64,000 nt of DNA from CAZOVB01 sp964583095 (GTDB taxonomy: Bacteria; Planctomycetota; Phycisphaerae; SM23-33). Where the stretch lies: assembly GCA_964583095.1 (NCBI GenBank), contig CAZOVB010000022.1, positions 7,909 to 71,908 on the forward strand, written 5' to 3'. Of this stretch, positions 18,582-27,262 are shown one piece after another. Under the pieces are notes generated by a model that saw nothing but the letters and a program-made list of their open reading frames with translations, did not search any database and was not told the origin of the DNA. The position numbers were made by a program, and so were the translations under genes. The number at the start of each line of letters is the position of its first letter. Position 1 is the first letter of the stretch.

Positions 18582-19643
18582 ATGGCAGAGCAGCAAAGCA
18601 ACATTGTAAATGAAGAGCTGGCCGACGAGCAGATCGTGGAAAAAGTCGGCGAAGCCCACGAGCGAATCCTGGGCGAAGTAAGAAAAGTCATCGTGGGCAT
18701 GGACAGCGTCATCGACGAGATGATGACCGCCATCTTCGCCCGGGGTCACTGTCTCCTGGTCGGCGTGCCCGGCCTGGCCAAGACCCTGCTGGTAAGCTCC
18801 CTGGCCGAGACGCTGTCTCTGTCGTTCAACCGCATCCAGTTTACCCCCGACCTGATGCCTTCGGACATCACCGGTACCGAGTTGCTCCAGGAAGACCAGG
18901 AGACCCATCAGAGGCAGTTCATGTTCGCCCAGGGCCCGATCTTCGCCAATCTCATCCTGGCCGACGAGATCAACCGGACGCCTCCCAAGACACAGGCAGC
19001 CCTGCTCGAGGCCATGCAGGAAAAGAAAATCTCCTCCGGCGGCAAGGACTACAAGCTCGATGAGCCTTTCTTCGTCCTGGCCACGCAGAACCCGATCGAA
19101 CAGGAAGGAACCTACCCGCTGCCCGAAGCGCAGCTGGACCGTTTCTTCTTCAATATCATCGTGGAATACCCGGACTACGACGAAGAGATCGAGATCATGA
19201 AGCGCGTCACCGGGGCGGCCCAGCAGCAGCTTCAGTCGGTGCTGGGAAAAGAGGAGATCATGGGCCTCCAGAGCCTGGTTCACCGGATTCCCGCGGCGGA
19301 TCATATTTTCCATTACGCTGCCAGGTTGGTCCGGGCCACCCGTCCCGACCAAGACGACGCACCGGAGTTCGTCAAGGACCTGCTCAGTTGGGGGGCCGGT
19401 CCCCGCGCAAGCCTGTTTCTGATCCTGGCCGGCAAGAGTCGCGCCGTCCTGCGGGGTCGCTACCACGTTTCGATCGAGGATATCCAGGCATCGGCCTATC
19501 CGATCCTGCGACACCGCATCATTCCGAACTTCTCGGCCCAGTCGGAAGGCCTGACCTCCGACGACCTGATCAAGCGGCTGCTGGAGACCATTCCTTCCGA
19601 CGAAAAGCTCTATAATGGCAAGACAGATAAGCTCCAAGCTTAA
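18582..19643 (+). CDS. MoxR-family AAA+ ATPase
   Basis: 353 residues, cytoplasmic. Walker A is GVPGLAKT at 61-68 and Walker B is LILADE at 124-129, followed by the MoxR hallmarks QAALLEAMQE, FFVLATQNPIEQEGTYPLPE and AQLDRF (arginine finger). The C-terminal lid helix region is present and length is normal. MoxR ATPases act with vWA-domain proteins as chaperones that insert metals or assemble complexes. It is the first gene of the 24-kb operon and overlaps the DUF58 gene by 29 bp, the standard arrangement of moxR-DUF58-vWA loci. Confidence 0.93.
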   Translation: MAEQQSNIVNEELADEQIVEKVGEAHERILGEVRKVIVGMDSVIDEMMTAIFARGHCLLVGVPGLAKTLLVSSLAETLSLSFNRIQFTPDLMPSDITGTELLQEDQETHQRQFMFAQGPIFANLILADEINRTPPKTQAALLEAMQEKKISSGGKDYKLDEPFFVLATQNPIEQEGTYPLPEAQLDRFFFNIIVEYPDYDEEIEIMKRVTGAAQQQLQSVLGKEEIMGLQSLVHRIPAADHIFHYAARLVRATRPDQDDAPEFVKDLLSWGAGPRASLFLILAGKSRAVLRGRYHVSIEDIQASAYPILRHRIIPNFSAQSEGLTSDDLIKRLLETIPSDEKLYNGKTDKLQA

Positions 19644-20538
19644 GTACCTCGACCCGGAGGTCCTCGGACGTCTGGGTAGCTTGACGCTGGTGGCCCGGGA
19701 AGTCGTTGAGGGTCTGCGCGTCGGTACCCACAAGAGTCCTCTGCGCGGATTCTCCACCGAATTCGCCCACCACCGCCAATATGTCCCCGGCGACGAGGTC
19801 CGCCACGTCGACTGGCGCGTCTACGGACGCACCGAGAGGTTTTACGTCAAGCTCTACGAGGCGGAGACCAACTTCGATGTCAACATGCTCCTGGATCTGA
19901 GTCGATCCATGGAATATGCTTCCGGTTCGGTAAGCAAGGCCAACTATGCCAAGTACATGGCCGCCTCGCTGGCCTACCTGGCCATTCAACAGCATGACAC
20001 GGCGGGCTTGGCTGCCTTTGACGACCAGTTACGATGCTATGTCGAACCCAGCGGGACCCTCTCGGCGATTTCCAACATGGAACACGCCGTGCAAGAGGTC
20101 CAGGGAGCGCCCCGGACGAACGTTTCGGCCCTTCTGCACGAATTCGCCCAGCGGATCCCACGCAAGGGGTTCGTAATGCTCTTCTCGGACCTGTTCGACT
20201 CGGTGGATGAGTTCATCGAGGGGCTGGAACACCTGAGATTCCGAGGCCACAACCTCACCGTGTTCCATATTCTCGATCCGGACGAACTGACCTTCCCCTT
20301 CCGGGGCACCTGCCGGTTCGTGGGTCTGGAAGAGGAACCGGAGATCATCACCCACCCCCACCGGATTCAGGAAGCCTACCTTGCGGAATTGGATCGATTC
20401 CAGACGCGCATTCGCGATGCCTGTGAACGTTGCCACGCCGATTACGTGCCGGTAGATACCTCCAGGCCCCTGGATGTGGTCCTTTCGGAATACCTGTTTG
20501 CCCGGGCCTCTTCGCGAAGAATGAACAAGCGCAGGTAA
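19615..20538 (+). CDS. DUF58 domain protein
   Basis: 307 residues without a membrane segment. The DUF58 signature is clear: GFSTEFAHHRQYVPGDEVRH followed by VDWRVYGRTERFYVKLYEAE. A vWA-like fold follows, with DLSRSM at the position of the MIDAS motif and VMLFSDLFD further on. It overlaps the 3' end of moxR, so translation is probably coupled. In the known pattern DUF58 proteins are partners of MoxR and the BatA/BatB-type membrane proteins encoded next. Biochemical function is not established. Confidence 0.9.
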   Translation: MARQISSKLKYLDPEVLGRLGSLTLVAREVVEGLRVGTHKSPLRGFSTEFAHHRQYVPGDEVRHVDWRVYGRTERFYVKLYEAETNFDVNMLLDLSRSMEYASGSVSKANYAKYMAASLAYLAIQQHDTAGLAAFDDQLRCYVEPSGTLSAISNMEHAVQEVQGAPRTNVSALLHEFAQRIPRKGFVMLFSDLFDSVDEFIEGLEHLRFRGHNLTVFHILDPDELTFPFRGTCRFVGLEEEPEIITHPHRIQEAYLAELDRFQTRIRDACERCHADYVPVDTSRPLDVVLSEYLFARASSRRMNKRR

Positions 20539-20582
20539 ACAGGACTTCCTGAACCCCGCCGACCAACGGGAGAGAATAGCCA

Positions 20583-22784
20583 ATGTCGTTTTTGAATCCA
20601 TGGATGCTGCTGGCCTCGGCCGGTGTGGCCGTCCCAGTCTTGATCCACCTGCTCAACCGACACCGCCCCAAAACCATCCAATGGGGGGCGATGGAACTGC
20701 TCCGGCGTGTCGTACGTGTCCGGGCACGCCAGTTGCGATTGCAGGACATCCTCTTGATGTTGCTGCGTTGCCTGGCCATTCTCTTGCTGGTTCTGGCTCT
20801 TTCCAGGCCGACCATGCGATCCGGTTCACCGGTTTCCGCAGCGGATGTAGCAGTGCTGATCGCTGTGGACAATTCCGCCAGCATGGGCCACAAGCCCGGC
20901 GTTGCCTCGCGACTGGATGAAGCCAAGCAGCGGGCAAAGGAGGTCTTTGCGACTCTCGAATCGGGCCGACCGGTCACGCTGGTCTCCATGGCCGCCCAAC
21001 CACGGATTCTGCTGCGGAACATGGGATACGAAAAGGGGCGATTCACACGAGCACTGGAATCGATCCAGCCGGTGCCCGAAGCACTCAACCCGCAACGATG
21101 CGTCGAAGAGCTCGCTCCTTTGATGGAAGAACTCCAGGCCCCGCAGCGCGAGATGTATCTGATCACCGACGCCCAGCAGGTCCAATGGCAACAGCCTTCT
21201 CAGGGCCTGGCGGGCACGCTGGGGAGAATTGCCGGTCAGGCAAGACTGACGTTTGTCCCAGTGGCGCCCAAGAGCGAGGAAAACGCCGCTGTTGTGGACC
21301 TGCAACTTGCCGGGGGCGCCCTGCAACTGGGATCCATCACCCGTTTCGATGCACGGGTTTCAAACCTGTCGCCGGGGCAGGTGGATGTGGGCGAGATCGA
21401 TCTGGTCGTGGACGGCCAGCGGATCGACCACACGTACGTAGGCCCCTTGGAGGCAGGGGAGAGCCTGACCGTTCCGCTGCGAGCCAGTTGGCGAAAGGCC
21501 GGCCCGGCAAAACTTTCGGTACGCCTGAATCCCGATGGTCTCGCGGTCGACGACAGCCGATACCAGGTTGTCAATGTCCACGAGTCCTCTCGCGTGTTGA
21601 TTGTGGATGGAGGGTCGACCGATCCTTCCAAGCCCAGCCCGTCGCACTACCTCGCAACCGCACTGTCTCCGCGGTCGCAGGCGGTTTCCCGCCTTCCGAT
21701 CGAAACGGAGACCGTCTCCTGGCTGTCGCTGCCCAATGTTTCTTTAGAACGCTATGATGTGGTTATCCTGGCCAATGTCCCCCGGCTCTCGGATGCCAAG
21801 ATCAGCGCCCTTTTTGATTTCGTCTCGTCCGGCGGCGGACTGTTCGTTTTCCTCGGCAGCAACGTAAAGGTGGAGGCCTGGAATGACGGGATGTGGCGTG
21901 GCGATCAGTTTCTCCTGCCTGCCCGACTGGTCGGGCCTGTCGACGTGGGTGGGGCGGAAAATGAGTCCCTGCCCCTGGATCCGGTGATTCCGGATCATCC
22001 GCTGCTGGGGCCCCTTGCTTCCATCCCTGCCGAAACCCTGGCCGATTGCCGGTTCCACCGGGTTATGCAGGTCAGGCCCGTCGAGCAGGCCCGGACACTG
22101 CTTCGCCTGGCCGCAAGTTCAGAGCCCATTCTTCTTGAACACGAAATCGGCACCGGCAGGGTCCTGATGTTCACCAGCACCGCCGACAGGTCCTGGAACA
22201 CCCTGCCGTTGAATCCGGTCCTGCCTCTGCTGGTGCAGCAATCCATTACCTACCTGGCCCGCAAGCCGTTTGAACGCGCACTGGCCGTGGGCGAGCCGAT
22301 GGTCCTGCCCCTGCCGGTCCAGGAAAAGCCGGCCGAGATCGTCGTCACCGACCCGATGGGCCAGAGTCGGACCCTCCAGGCCGAGACCAAAGACGGACGA
22401 TTCGTAGTAGATCTGGGTCCGGCCCAATGGACCGGATTCTACGAGATCACCATTCAGCCCAGCGGAAAAGTAATCCCGCTGGCGGTGAACCTCAACCCGC
22501 AGGAGTCCAACATCCGGGTGGTTCAACCGGCTCAATTGGACGCGGATTGGGCCCAGACGGACATGGCCATCGCCCAGGCGGGCACTTCGCTGGGCCAGAC
22601 GGTCCGGTCCCAGCGTCTGGGGCGCGAGCTCTGGATGTATTTCCTCCTGGCGGCGATTGCGATCGCTGTTCTGGAATCGATTCTCGCCAAGATTTTCACA
22701 CGGAGTAAGCTTCAAGACTCCTCCGGACATCGCCAGCCGCATTCGGCCGGCGGGTCCAACCAGCAGATAGGGAAGGCAGCATGA
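20583..22784 (+). CDS. BatA-type membrane protein with vWA domain
   Basis: 733 residues. The N-terminus is the BatA module: a first hydrophobic segment in FLNPWMLLASAGVAVPVLIH, the motif LNRHRPKTIQWGAMELLRR, and a second segment (LLMLLRCLAILLLVLALSRP). A vWA domain follows with the MIDAS motif D96-N-S-A-S100 and a second Asp at 196 (YLITDAQQ), the usual 100-residue spacing. A beta-rich CARDB-like stretch (about 230-330) and a class I amidotransferase-like segment (VVILANVPRLSD ... FVSSGGGLFVFLGSNV) come next. A final helix near 690 anchors the C-terminus. Its stop overlaps the next start by 4 bp (ATGA). Confidence 0.85.
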   Translation: MSFLNPWMLLASAGVAVPVLIHLLNRHRPKTIQWGAMELLRRVVRVRARQLRLQDILLMLLRCLAILLLVLALSRPTMRSGSPVSAADVAVLIAVDNSASMGHKPGVASRLDEAKQRAKEVFATLESGRPVTLVSMAAQPRILLRNMGYEKGRFTRALESIQPVPEALNPQRCVEELAPLMEELQAPQREMYLITDAQQVQWQQPSQGLAGTLGRIAGQARLTFVPVAPKSEENAAVVDLQLAGGALQLGSITRFDARVSNLSPGQVDVGEIDLVVDGQRIDHTYVGPLEAGESLTVPLRASWRKAGPAKLSVRLNPDGLAVDDSRYQVVNVHESSRVLIVDGGSTDPSKPSPSHYLATALSPRSQAVSRLPIETETVSWLSLPNVSLERYDVVILANVPRLSDAKISALFDFVSSGGGLFVFLGSNVKVEAWNDGMWRGDQFLLPARLVGPVDVGGAENESLPLDPVIPDHPLLGPLASIPAETLADCRFHRVMQVRPVEQARTLLRLAASSEPILLEHEIGTGRVLMFTSTADRSWNTLPLNPVLPLLVQQSITYLARKPFERALAVGEPMVLPLPVQEKPAEIVVTDPMGQSRTLQAETKDGRFVVDLGPAQWTGFYEITIQPSGKVIPLAVNLNPQESNIRVVQPAQLDADWAQTDMAIAQAGTSLGQTVRSQRLGRELWMYFLLAAIAIAVLESILAKIFTRSKLQDSSGHRQPHSAGGSNQQIGKAA

Positions 22785-25495
22785 TCAGACAACTGCTTGG
22801 AATTGATCCGCAGGCCCAGGTTCAATGGCAGGGGTTGGAGCTTCGCTCCGATCTGCCTGTTGGGCTGCTTGCGGCCCTTCTGGTGGCGGCCTTTGTGTTT
22901 TCACTGGTCGTATACCGAAAGGAAAAGACCCTCGGGATCCTGGAGCGGGTCGGTCTGGCTGCCCTGCGACTGGTGATTCTGGCGTTGTTGCTTTTCGTGC
23001 TGTTTCAGCCGGTGGCGAATGTCCAGGTCACCGAGACCATCAGGCCCAACGTCGCCGTTCTCATGGATACGTCGGGTTCGATGACGATCCGCGATGCCCG
23101 CAAGGACCCGGCCGATCTGGTGGAAGCGGGTATGGCCCTTGGAAGGATTCCGTTCGAGGACACCGCTGCCTATGCAGCCTTGCACAGTGCAAGGACCTCG
23201 ATGCAGACTGCCGCCCTGGAGCTTCGCAAGGCCATGCCCGACAAGGCCAGGCAGGCCCAGCAGGAGGCAATGGACGACCTGGAACAGCTTCGCCGAGCGC
23301 TGGTGGCCGAGACGCCCGACGGGAATCTGTCCTTTGAAGTGCAACAGCCTCTGGGGCGGTTGATCGATTCCCAGAGACAACTTGCGGACCGTCCCCTGGA
23401 CGAGATGGGACAGGACCTTTCCGACACGGCCAGGCGGCAGCAGGAACTGGTCGAACAGGCCCGCAATCTCAAGCCGATTCTCCTGCGTCGTGGAGCTATC
23501 GTTCCCGATCAACTCAAGGAAGAGCTCTCCAGCGTTCCCCGCGAGCAACTGGCCCGTTCCCTGCTGTCCGATCAGGCGTTGCCCCTGATGGAGGAACTCT
23601 CCCAGTGGGCGCAGGTTCGCACATATTCCTTTGACCGCGACCTGGCTTCTTTGAATCCAGAGGGTTCCCTGGAGCCGATTGTCGAGGACGATGCCGGCCG
23701 GAGCTCACGGACGCGACTGGGTACGTCCATCCAGGAAGCGGTGGACAGGCTTTCCGGGTTGCCGCTGGCCGGTGTTGTGATCTTCACCGATGGGGCTTCC
23801 AATGCCGGGCTCGACCCGATCGGTGTCGCCCGGGACCTGGGCAGGCAAGGCGTGCCGATCTATCCGGTGGGAGTGGGGCTAAGCAGTCCCGATGATCTTT
23901 CACTTCGGGCGATGGTGGCACAGGAAGTGGTCTTCTCCGGTGACCTGGTGCCCGTGCGCGTGCAGGTGCTCTCGACCGGCTACGAGAACCGTAGTACGCT
24001 TCTGACGGTTCTTCTGGATGACCAGGAAGTCGCCCGAGAGACGATTGTCCTTACCGGCAAGCCCCAGTTGGAGGAACTGTCTTTCCAGCTCAATGCCGCA
24101 AGTGGAACGCATAAGCTTGCCGTCGAGATCCAGTCGCTGGGAGACGAAGCCGTCCAGAAGAACAACAAGATCGAACGCAACATCCGTGTCGTGGATGAAA
24201 AGATCCGCGTGCTGTGCATCGAGGGTTCCCCGCGATGGGAGTTCCGGTATCTGCGGGGCATTCTCAAGCGGGATCCCCGCATGGAAGTCAAATTCCTCAC
24301 CACCGAAGGCGACCGGGAACTGGCCCGGGCGTCCAAGGAGCATATTGCCCGTTTCCCGGACGATCGCGAGGAAGCTTTCAGCTACGACCTGGTGATTCTC
24401 GGCGATGTGCGGGAAACCACCTTCACCCCCGCCCAACGCGAACTGATGAGCGAACTGGTCTTCCAGCGGGGTGGCTCGATGATCATGCTGGCCGGGCCCA
24501 AGCATATGCCCGGCGAGTACATCGGCACGAACATTGACGAGATGATGCCGGTCTGGCCCAAGGAAGGCCAGTGGCAGGAGATCTCGCAGGAAGTCTACCC
24601 GGTGCTGACCGAAGCCGGCCGACAGAGCACGGTAATGAAGCTCGAAGCCAGTGAGTCGCTCAACAAAACGGTTTGGTCCAAGGTCAAACCGCTCAAACGC
24701 GTCCCGGAGATCCTCTCGGCCAAGAACACCGCGATCGTCCTGGCGGTCTTGAGCGATTCAGCTCGGCGCGGAGAAGAGATGCCTCTGATCGCCTGGCACC
24801 GCTACGGGGCAGGCAAGGTGATGTTCGTCGGGACCGACCGTCTCTGGCGGATGCGAGCCAAGACCGGAGATGAATACCACACGCGCTTCTGGTCGCAGGC
24901 CATCCAGTTCCTGACCCTCTCGCGGCTTCTGGGCGAGAACAGCCGAATCAATTTCGAGGTCTCTCAAAAGCAACTTGCCGTCGGCGAGCCGGTGGAAATC
25001 TACGCAAGCGCGATGAACGAATCGTACGAACCTTCCACGGGGCCGGCCCTGGTCGCCCAGCTCCGGGTTCCCTCCCAGACCCCCGGAGGTCCGGCGGGAC
25101 CCGTTGAGCGAGTCAGCCTGAGGCCCGTTCCAAACATGCCCGGTTTCTACCAGGGACTCTACACCCCCCGGAAGGAAGGGACCTACCAGGTTTCGGCCGA
25201 GGAATACCAGGAGCAGATCTCCAACACGGTCGAATTCACTGCCTGGGAGGGAGCGGCTGAGAAGAAGGAAGCGGCCATGCAGAGCGAGACGCTCGAAAAG
25301 ATGGCCCAGCTTTCCGGTGGTCGATATTTCAGTATTCGCGAACTGCCTCTCTTGTCCGAGACCCTTTCCGGGGCCTCCACGCAACGAACGACATTGATGC
25401 AGGTGGAGTTGTGGGACAGATGGGTTTTTATCGTCGCCTTTATTCTCCTTGCGGGAATCGAGTGGGCGTGGCGCAGACGAAGGGACATGGCCTGA
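22781..25495 (+). CDS. Large membrane vWA protein with a split vWA domain and amidotransferase-like domain
   Basis: 904 residues. Two N-terminal membrane helices (about 27-47 and 58-80) precede a vWA MIDAS motif D96-T-S-G-S100. The matching second Asp (IFTDGASNAG) is only at 337, against about 100 residues away in a normal domain. The roughly 130 extra residues between are charged, glutamine-rich and helical (for example DDLEQLRRALVAETPDG and DTARRQQELVEQARNLK). Then come an Ig-like stretch, and an amidotransferase-like fold (VLCIEGSPRWEFRYL ... YDLVILGDVRE ... FQRGGSMIMLAGPKHMPG), as in other planctomycete proteins of this group. A last helix (WVFIVAFILLAGIEW) sits at the C-terminus. Expected in the inner membrane as partner of MoxR/DUF58. 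Confidence 0.82.
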   Translation: MIRQLLGIDPQAQVQWQGLELRSDLPVGLLAALLVAAFVFSLVVYRKEKTLGILERVGLAALRLVILALLLFVLFQPVANVQVTETIRPNVAVLMDTSGSMTIRDARKDPADLVEAGMALGRIPFEDTAAYAALHSARTSMQTAALELRKAMPDKARQAQQEAMDDLEQLRRALVAETPDGNLSFEVQQPLGRLIDSQRQLADRPLDEMGQDLSDTARRQQELVEQARNLKPILLRRGAIVPDQLKEELSSVPREQLARSLLSDQALPLMEELSQWAQVRTYSFDRDLASLNPEGSLEPIVEDDAGRSSRTRLGTSIQEAVDRLSGLPLAGVVIFTDGASNAGLDPIGVARDLGRQGVPIYPVGVGLSSPDDLSLRAMVAQEVVFSGDLVPVRVQVLSTGYENRSTLLTVLLDDQEVARETIVLTGKPQLEELSFQLNAASGTHKLAVEIQSLGDEAVQKNNKIERNIRVVDEKIRVLCIEGSPRWEFRYLRGILKRDPRMEVKFLTTEGDRELARASKEHIARFPDDREEAFSYDLVILGDVRETTFTPAQRELMSELVFQRGGSMIMLAGPKHMPGEYIGTNIDEMMPVWPKEGQWQEISQEVYPVLTEAGRQSTVMKLEASESLNKTVWSKVKPLKRVPEILSAKNTAIVLAVLSDSARRGEEMPLIAWHRYGAGKVMFVGTDRLWRMRAKTGDEYHTRFWSQAIQFLTLSRLLGENSRINFEVSQKQLAVGEPVEIYASAMNESYEPSTGPALVAQLRVPSQTPGGPAGPVERVSLRPVPNMPGFYQGLYTPRKEGTYQVSAEEYQEQISNTVEFTAWEGAAEKKEAAMQSETLEKMAQLSGGRYFSIRELPLLSETLSGASTQRTTLMQVELWDRWVFIVAFILLAGIEWAWRRRRDMA

Positions 25496-25529
25496 GTCGC
25501 CTGCCGACCTGCCAGGAACGGACAAAAGC

Positions 25530-27260
25530 ATGACAGAAACGAACCAAACAAAAACTTCCACCGGCCGGAGCGTGATTCAACGCCTCCGATCGGCCTGGAA
25601 ACGTGAACTGACCCTGCTGATCCTTCGGGGCGTTTCGGCCCTGCTGGCCGTCATGGCCGGGCTGGTCCTGGTGGACCTTGTCGCTGACTGGCTGCTGGAA
25701 CTTCCCGGCTGGCTGCGCGTGGTGCTCCTGGCGGCAAATGCCGCCTGCATCGCCTGGGCCGTCTGGATCTGGCTGCGGCCCTGCATGAGAAGATTTGTCG
25801 CTCTGCACATGGCCCTGCGCGTAGAGGAGTTCCATCGGGAACTGGAAAGCGTGTTGGTTTCGGCGGTGCAGTTTCACGAGCAGCCCCCCGATCCCGGCTC
25901 TTCCGTACAGTTGATGCAGGCCGTCGAACGGCTGGCAGAGGACAAGACCCGTTCGATCGATTTCAATGAGGTCGGGCGCGTCCGCTACGTCCCATTGATG
26001 ATTTTGGCGGCCCTTTTGACCCTGGGTGGCTTGACATCGGTAGCGGTGGGGGCGCCGGGCTTTCTGCCCACGCTCATGGTCAGGTTGTTCAACCCGGCCT
26101 CGGATGCGATGTACCCGACCCGCACGCAGATCGAAGTGCTCACCGGGGATCGGACGGTTCTTCAAGGGGCGCCGGTGGAACTGGTTGCCCGCACCAGCGG
26201 TGAGAATCCCACCGACGGCACGGTGCTGGTCAATGTCGGCGACACCGGCTGGGAAGAGATTCCCGTCCAGGTTGGAGACGATCACCGCTTCACCGCCGAG
26301 ATCGATCGCGTATCGAACCGGATGGAATACTACTTCCGTCTGGGAGACGCTCGCTCTCACGTGCACACCATTTCGGTAGCGCGTCCGCCTCGGATTATCG
26401 AAGCGACCATCACACGCGAGTTTCCCGCCTATACGGTGGCCCAATCGGATCAGAAGGCCGACACGGTCCGGAACTTCAACATCAAGGTCCCCGAGGGTAC
26501 CAGGCTCACCTGGAATCTGAGGACCGACAAGCCTGTTGTCCAGGCTATCCTGGCGTTTGAAGATCGTCCGGAGCAGGAACTGTCGATCGACGAAAGCGGC
26601 ACGCGCTTGAGCATTCAGGCCGACGCCGAGGCCTCGCTGTCCTATCGCTTCAAGCTCAAATGGGATCTGCAGGGAAACGAGAGAATCCAGGAGAGCCCGA
26701 AGCACTTTGTCCGCGTGATCCCCGATTCCAAGCCCAGGGTGGCTATCACCTACCCGCTGGGAGATCAGCGGGCCACCTTGGAGAAACAGTTGAATTTGAC
26801 CTTCCTGGCCGCGGACGACTATGGTCTCAAGCAGGCCTGGATCGTCTACCAGATCAACGACAGCCCGGAACAGAAGCGCCCCATCGTGGATTTTCAGGGC
26901 AAAGCGCAGGTGGAAGAGACGGTAGAATGGAATGTGGCCAAGACGCTGGAAGATCTCAAAGAAAACGATGTGTTGACCTACAGCATCGAGGTACAGGATG
27001 TCCGCCCGGAAGGGGGAGAGGCGAGCCTGCAGCGCAGCAGCAGTCGGCAGATTACCTTCGTGTCCTTGGAGGATTACCTTGCCTATGCCATGGGACTTCG
27101 CACGACGTATCTCAGCCAGATCCGCCAGCCCTACCAGCAGCAGCGCGAGGCGGCCAAGGCCGTTCGCGACCTGATTCCTCCTGCTCAGAGTCCGGCCGAG
27201 CTCGAGGAACCCCAGCAGGAGTCCTCCGACCAGGAGGACCGGAACTCCAAGGAGTCCTGA
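25530..27260 (+). CDS. DUF4175-like membrane protein
   Basis: 576 residues from ATG 25530; an upstream TTG in the same frame would overlap the previous gene. Three hydrophobic segments lie in the first 190 residues (LLILRGVSALLAVMAGLVLV, VVLLAANAACIAWAVWIWL, and LMILAALLTLGGLTSVAVG). The rest is a large beta-rich region facing the periplasm, with repeated Ig-like pieces (VELVARTSGENPTDGTVLV; AADDYGLKQAWIVYQIN). The pattern of early helices followed by DDYGL is that of DUF4175-type proteins found next to MoxR loci in planctomycetes. Assignment to the family is from memory of that layout. It is followed after 2 bp by the coiled-coil protein gene. Confidence 0.65.
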   Translation: MTETNQTKTSTGRSVIQRLRSAWKRELTLLILRGVSALLAVMAGLVLVDLVADWLLELPGWLRVVLLAANAACIAWAVWIWLRPCMRRFVALHMALRVEEFHRELESVLVSAVQFHEQPPDPGSSVQLMQAVERLAEDKTRSIDFNEVGRVRYVPLMILAALLTLGGLTSVAVGAPGFLPTLMVRLFNPASDAMYPTRTQIEVLTGDRTVLQGAPVELVARTSGENPTDGTVLVNVGDTGWEEIPVQVGDDHRFTAEIDRVSNRMEYYFRLGDARSHVHTISVARPPRIIEATITREFPAYTVAQSDQKADTVRNFNIKVPEGTRLTWNLRTDKPVVQAILAFEDRPEQELSIDESGTRLSIQADAEASLSYRFKLKWDLQGNERIQESPKHFVRVIPDSKPRVAITYPLGDQRATLEKQLNLTFLAADDYGLKQAWIVYQINDSPEQKRPIVDFQGKAQVEETVEWNVAKTLEDLKENDVLTYSIEVQDVRPEGGEASLQRSSSRQITFVSLEDYLAYAMGLRTTYLSQIRQPYQQQREAAKAVRDLIPPAQSPAELEEPQQESSDQEDRNSKES

Positions 27261-27262
27261 TC

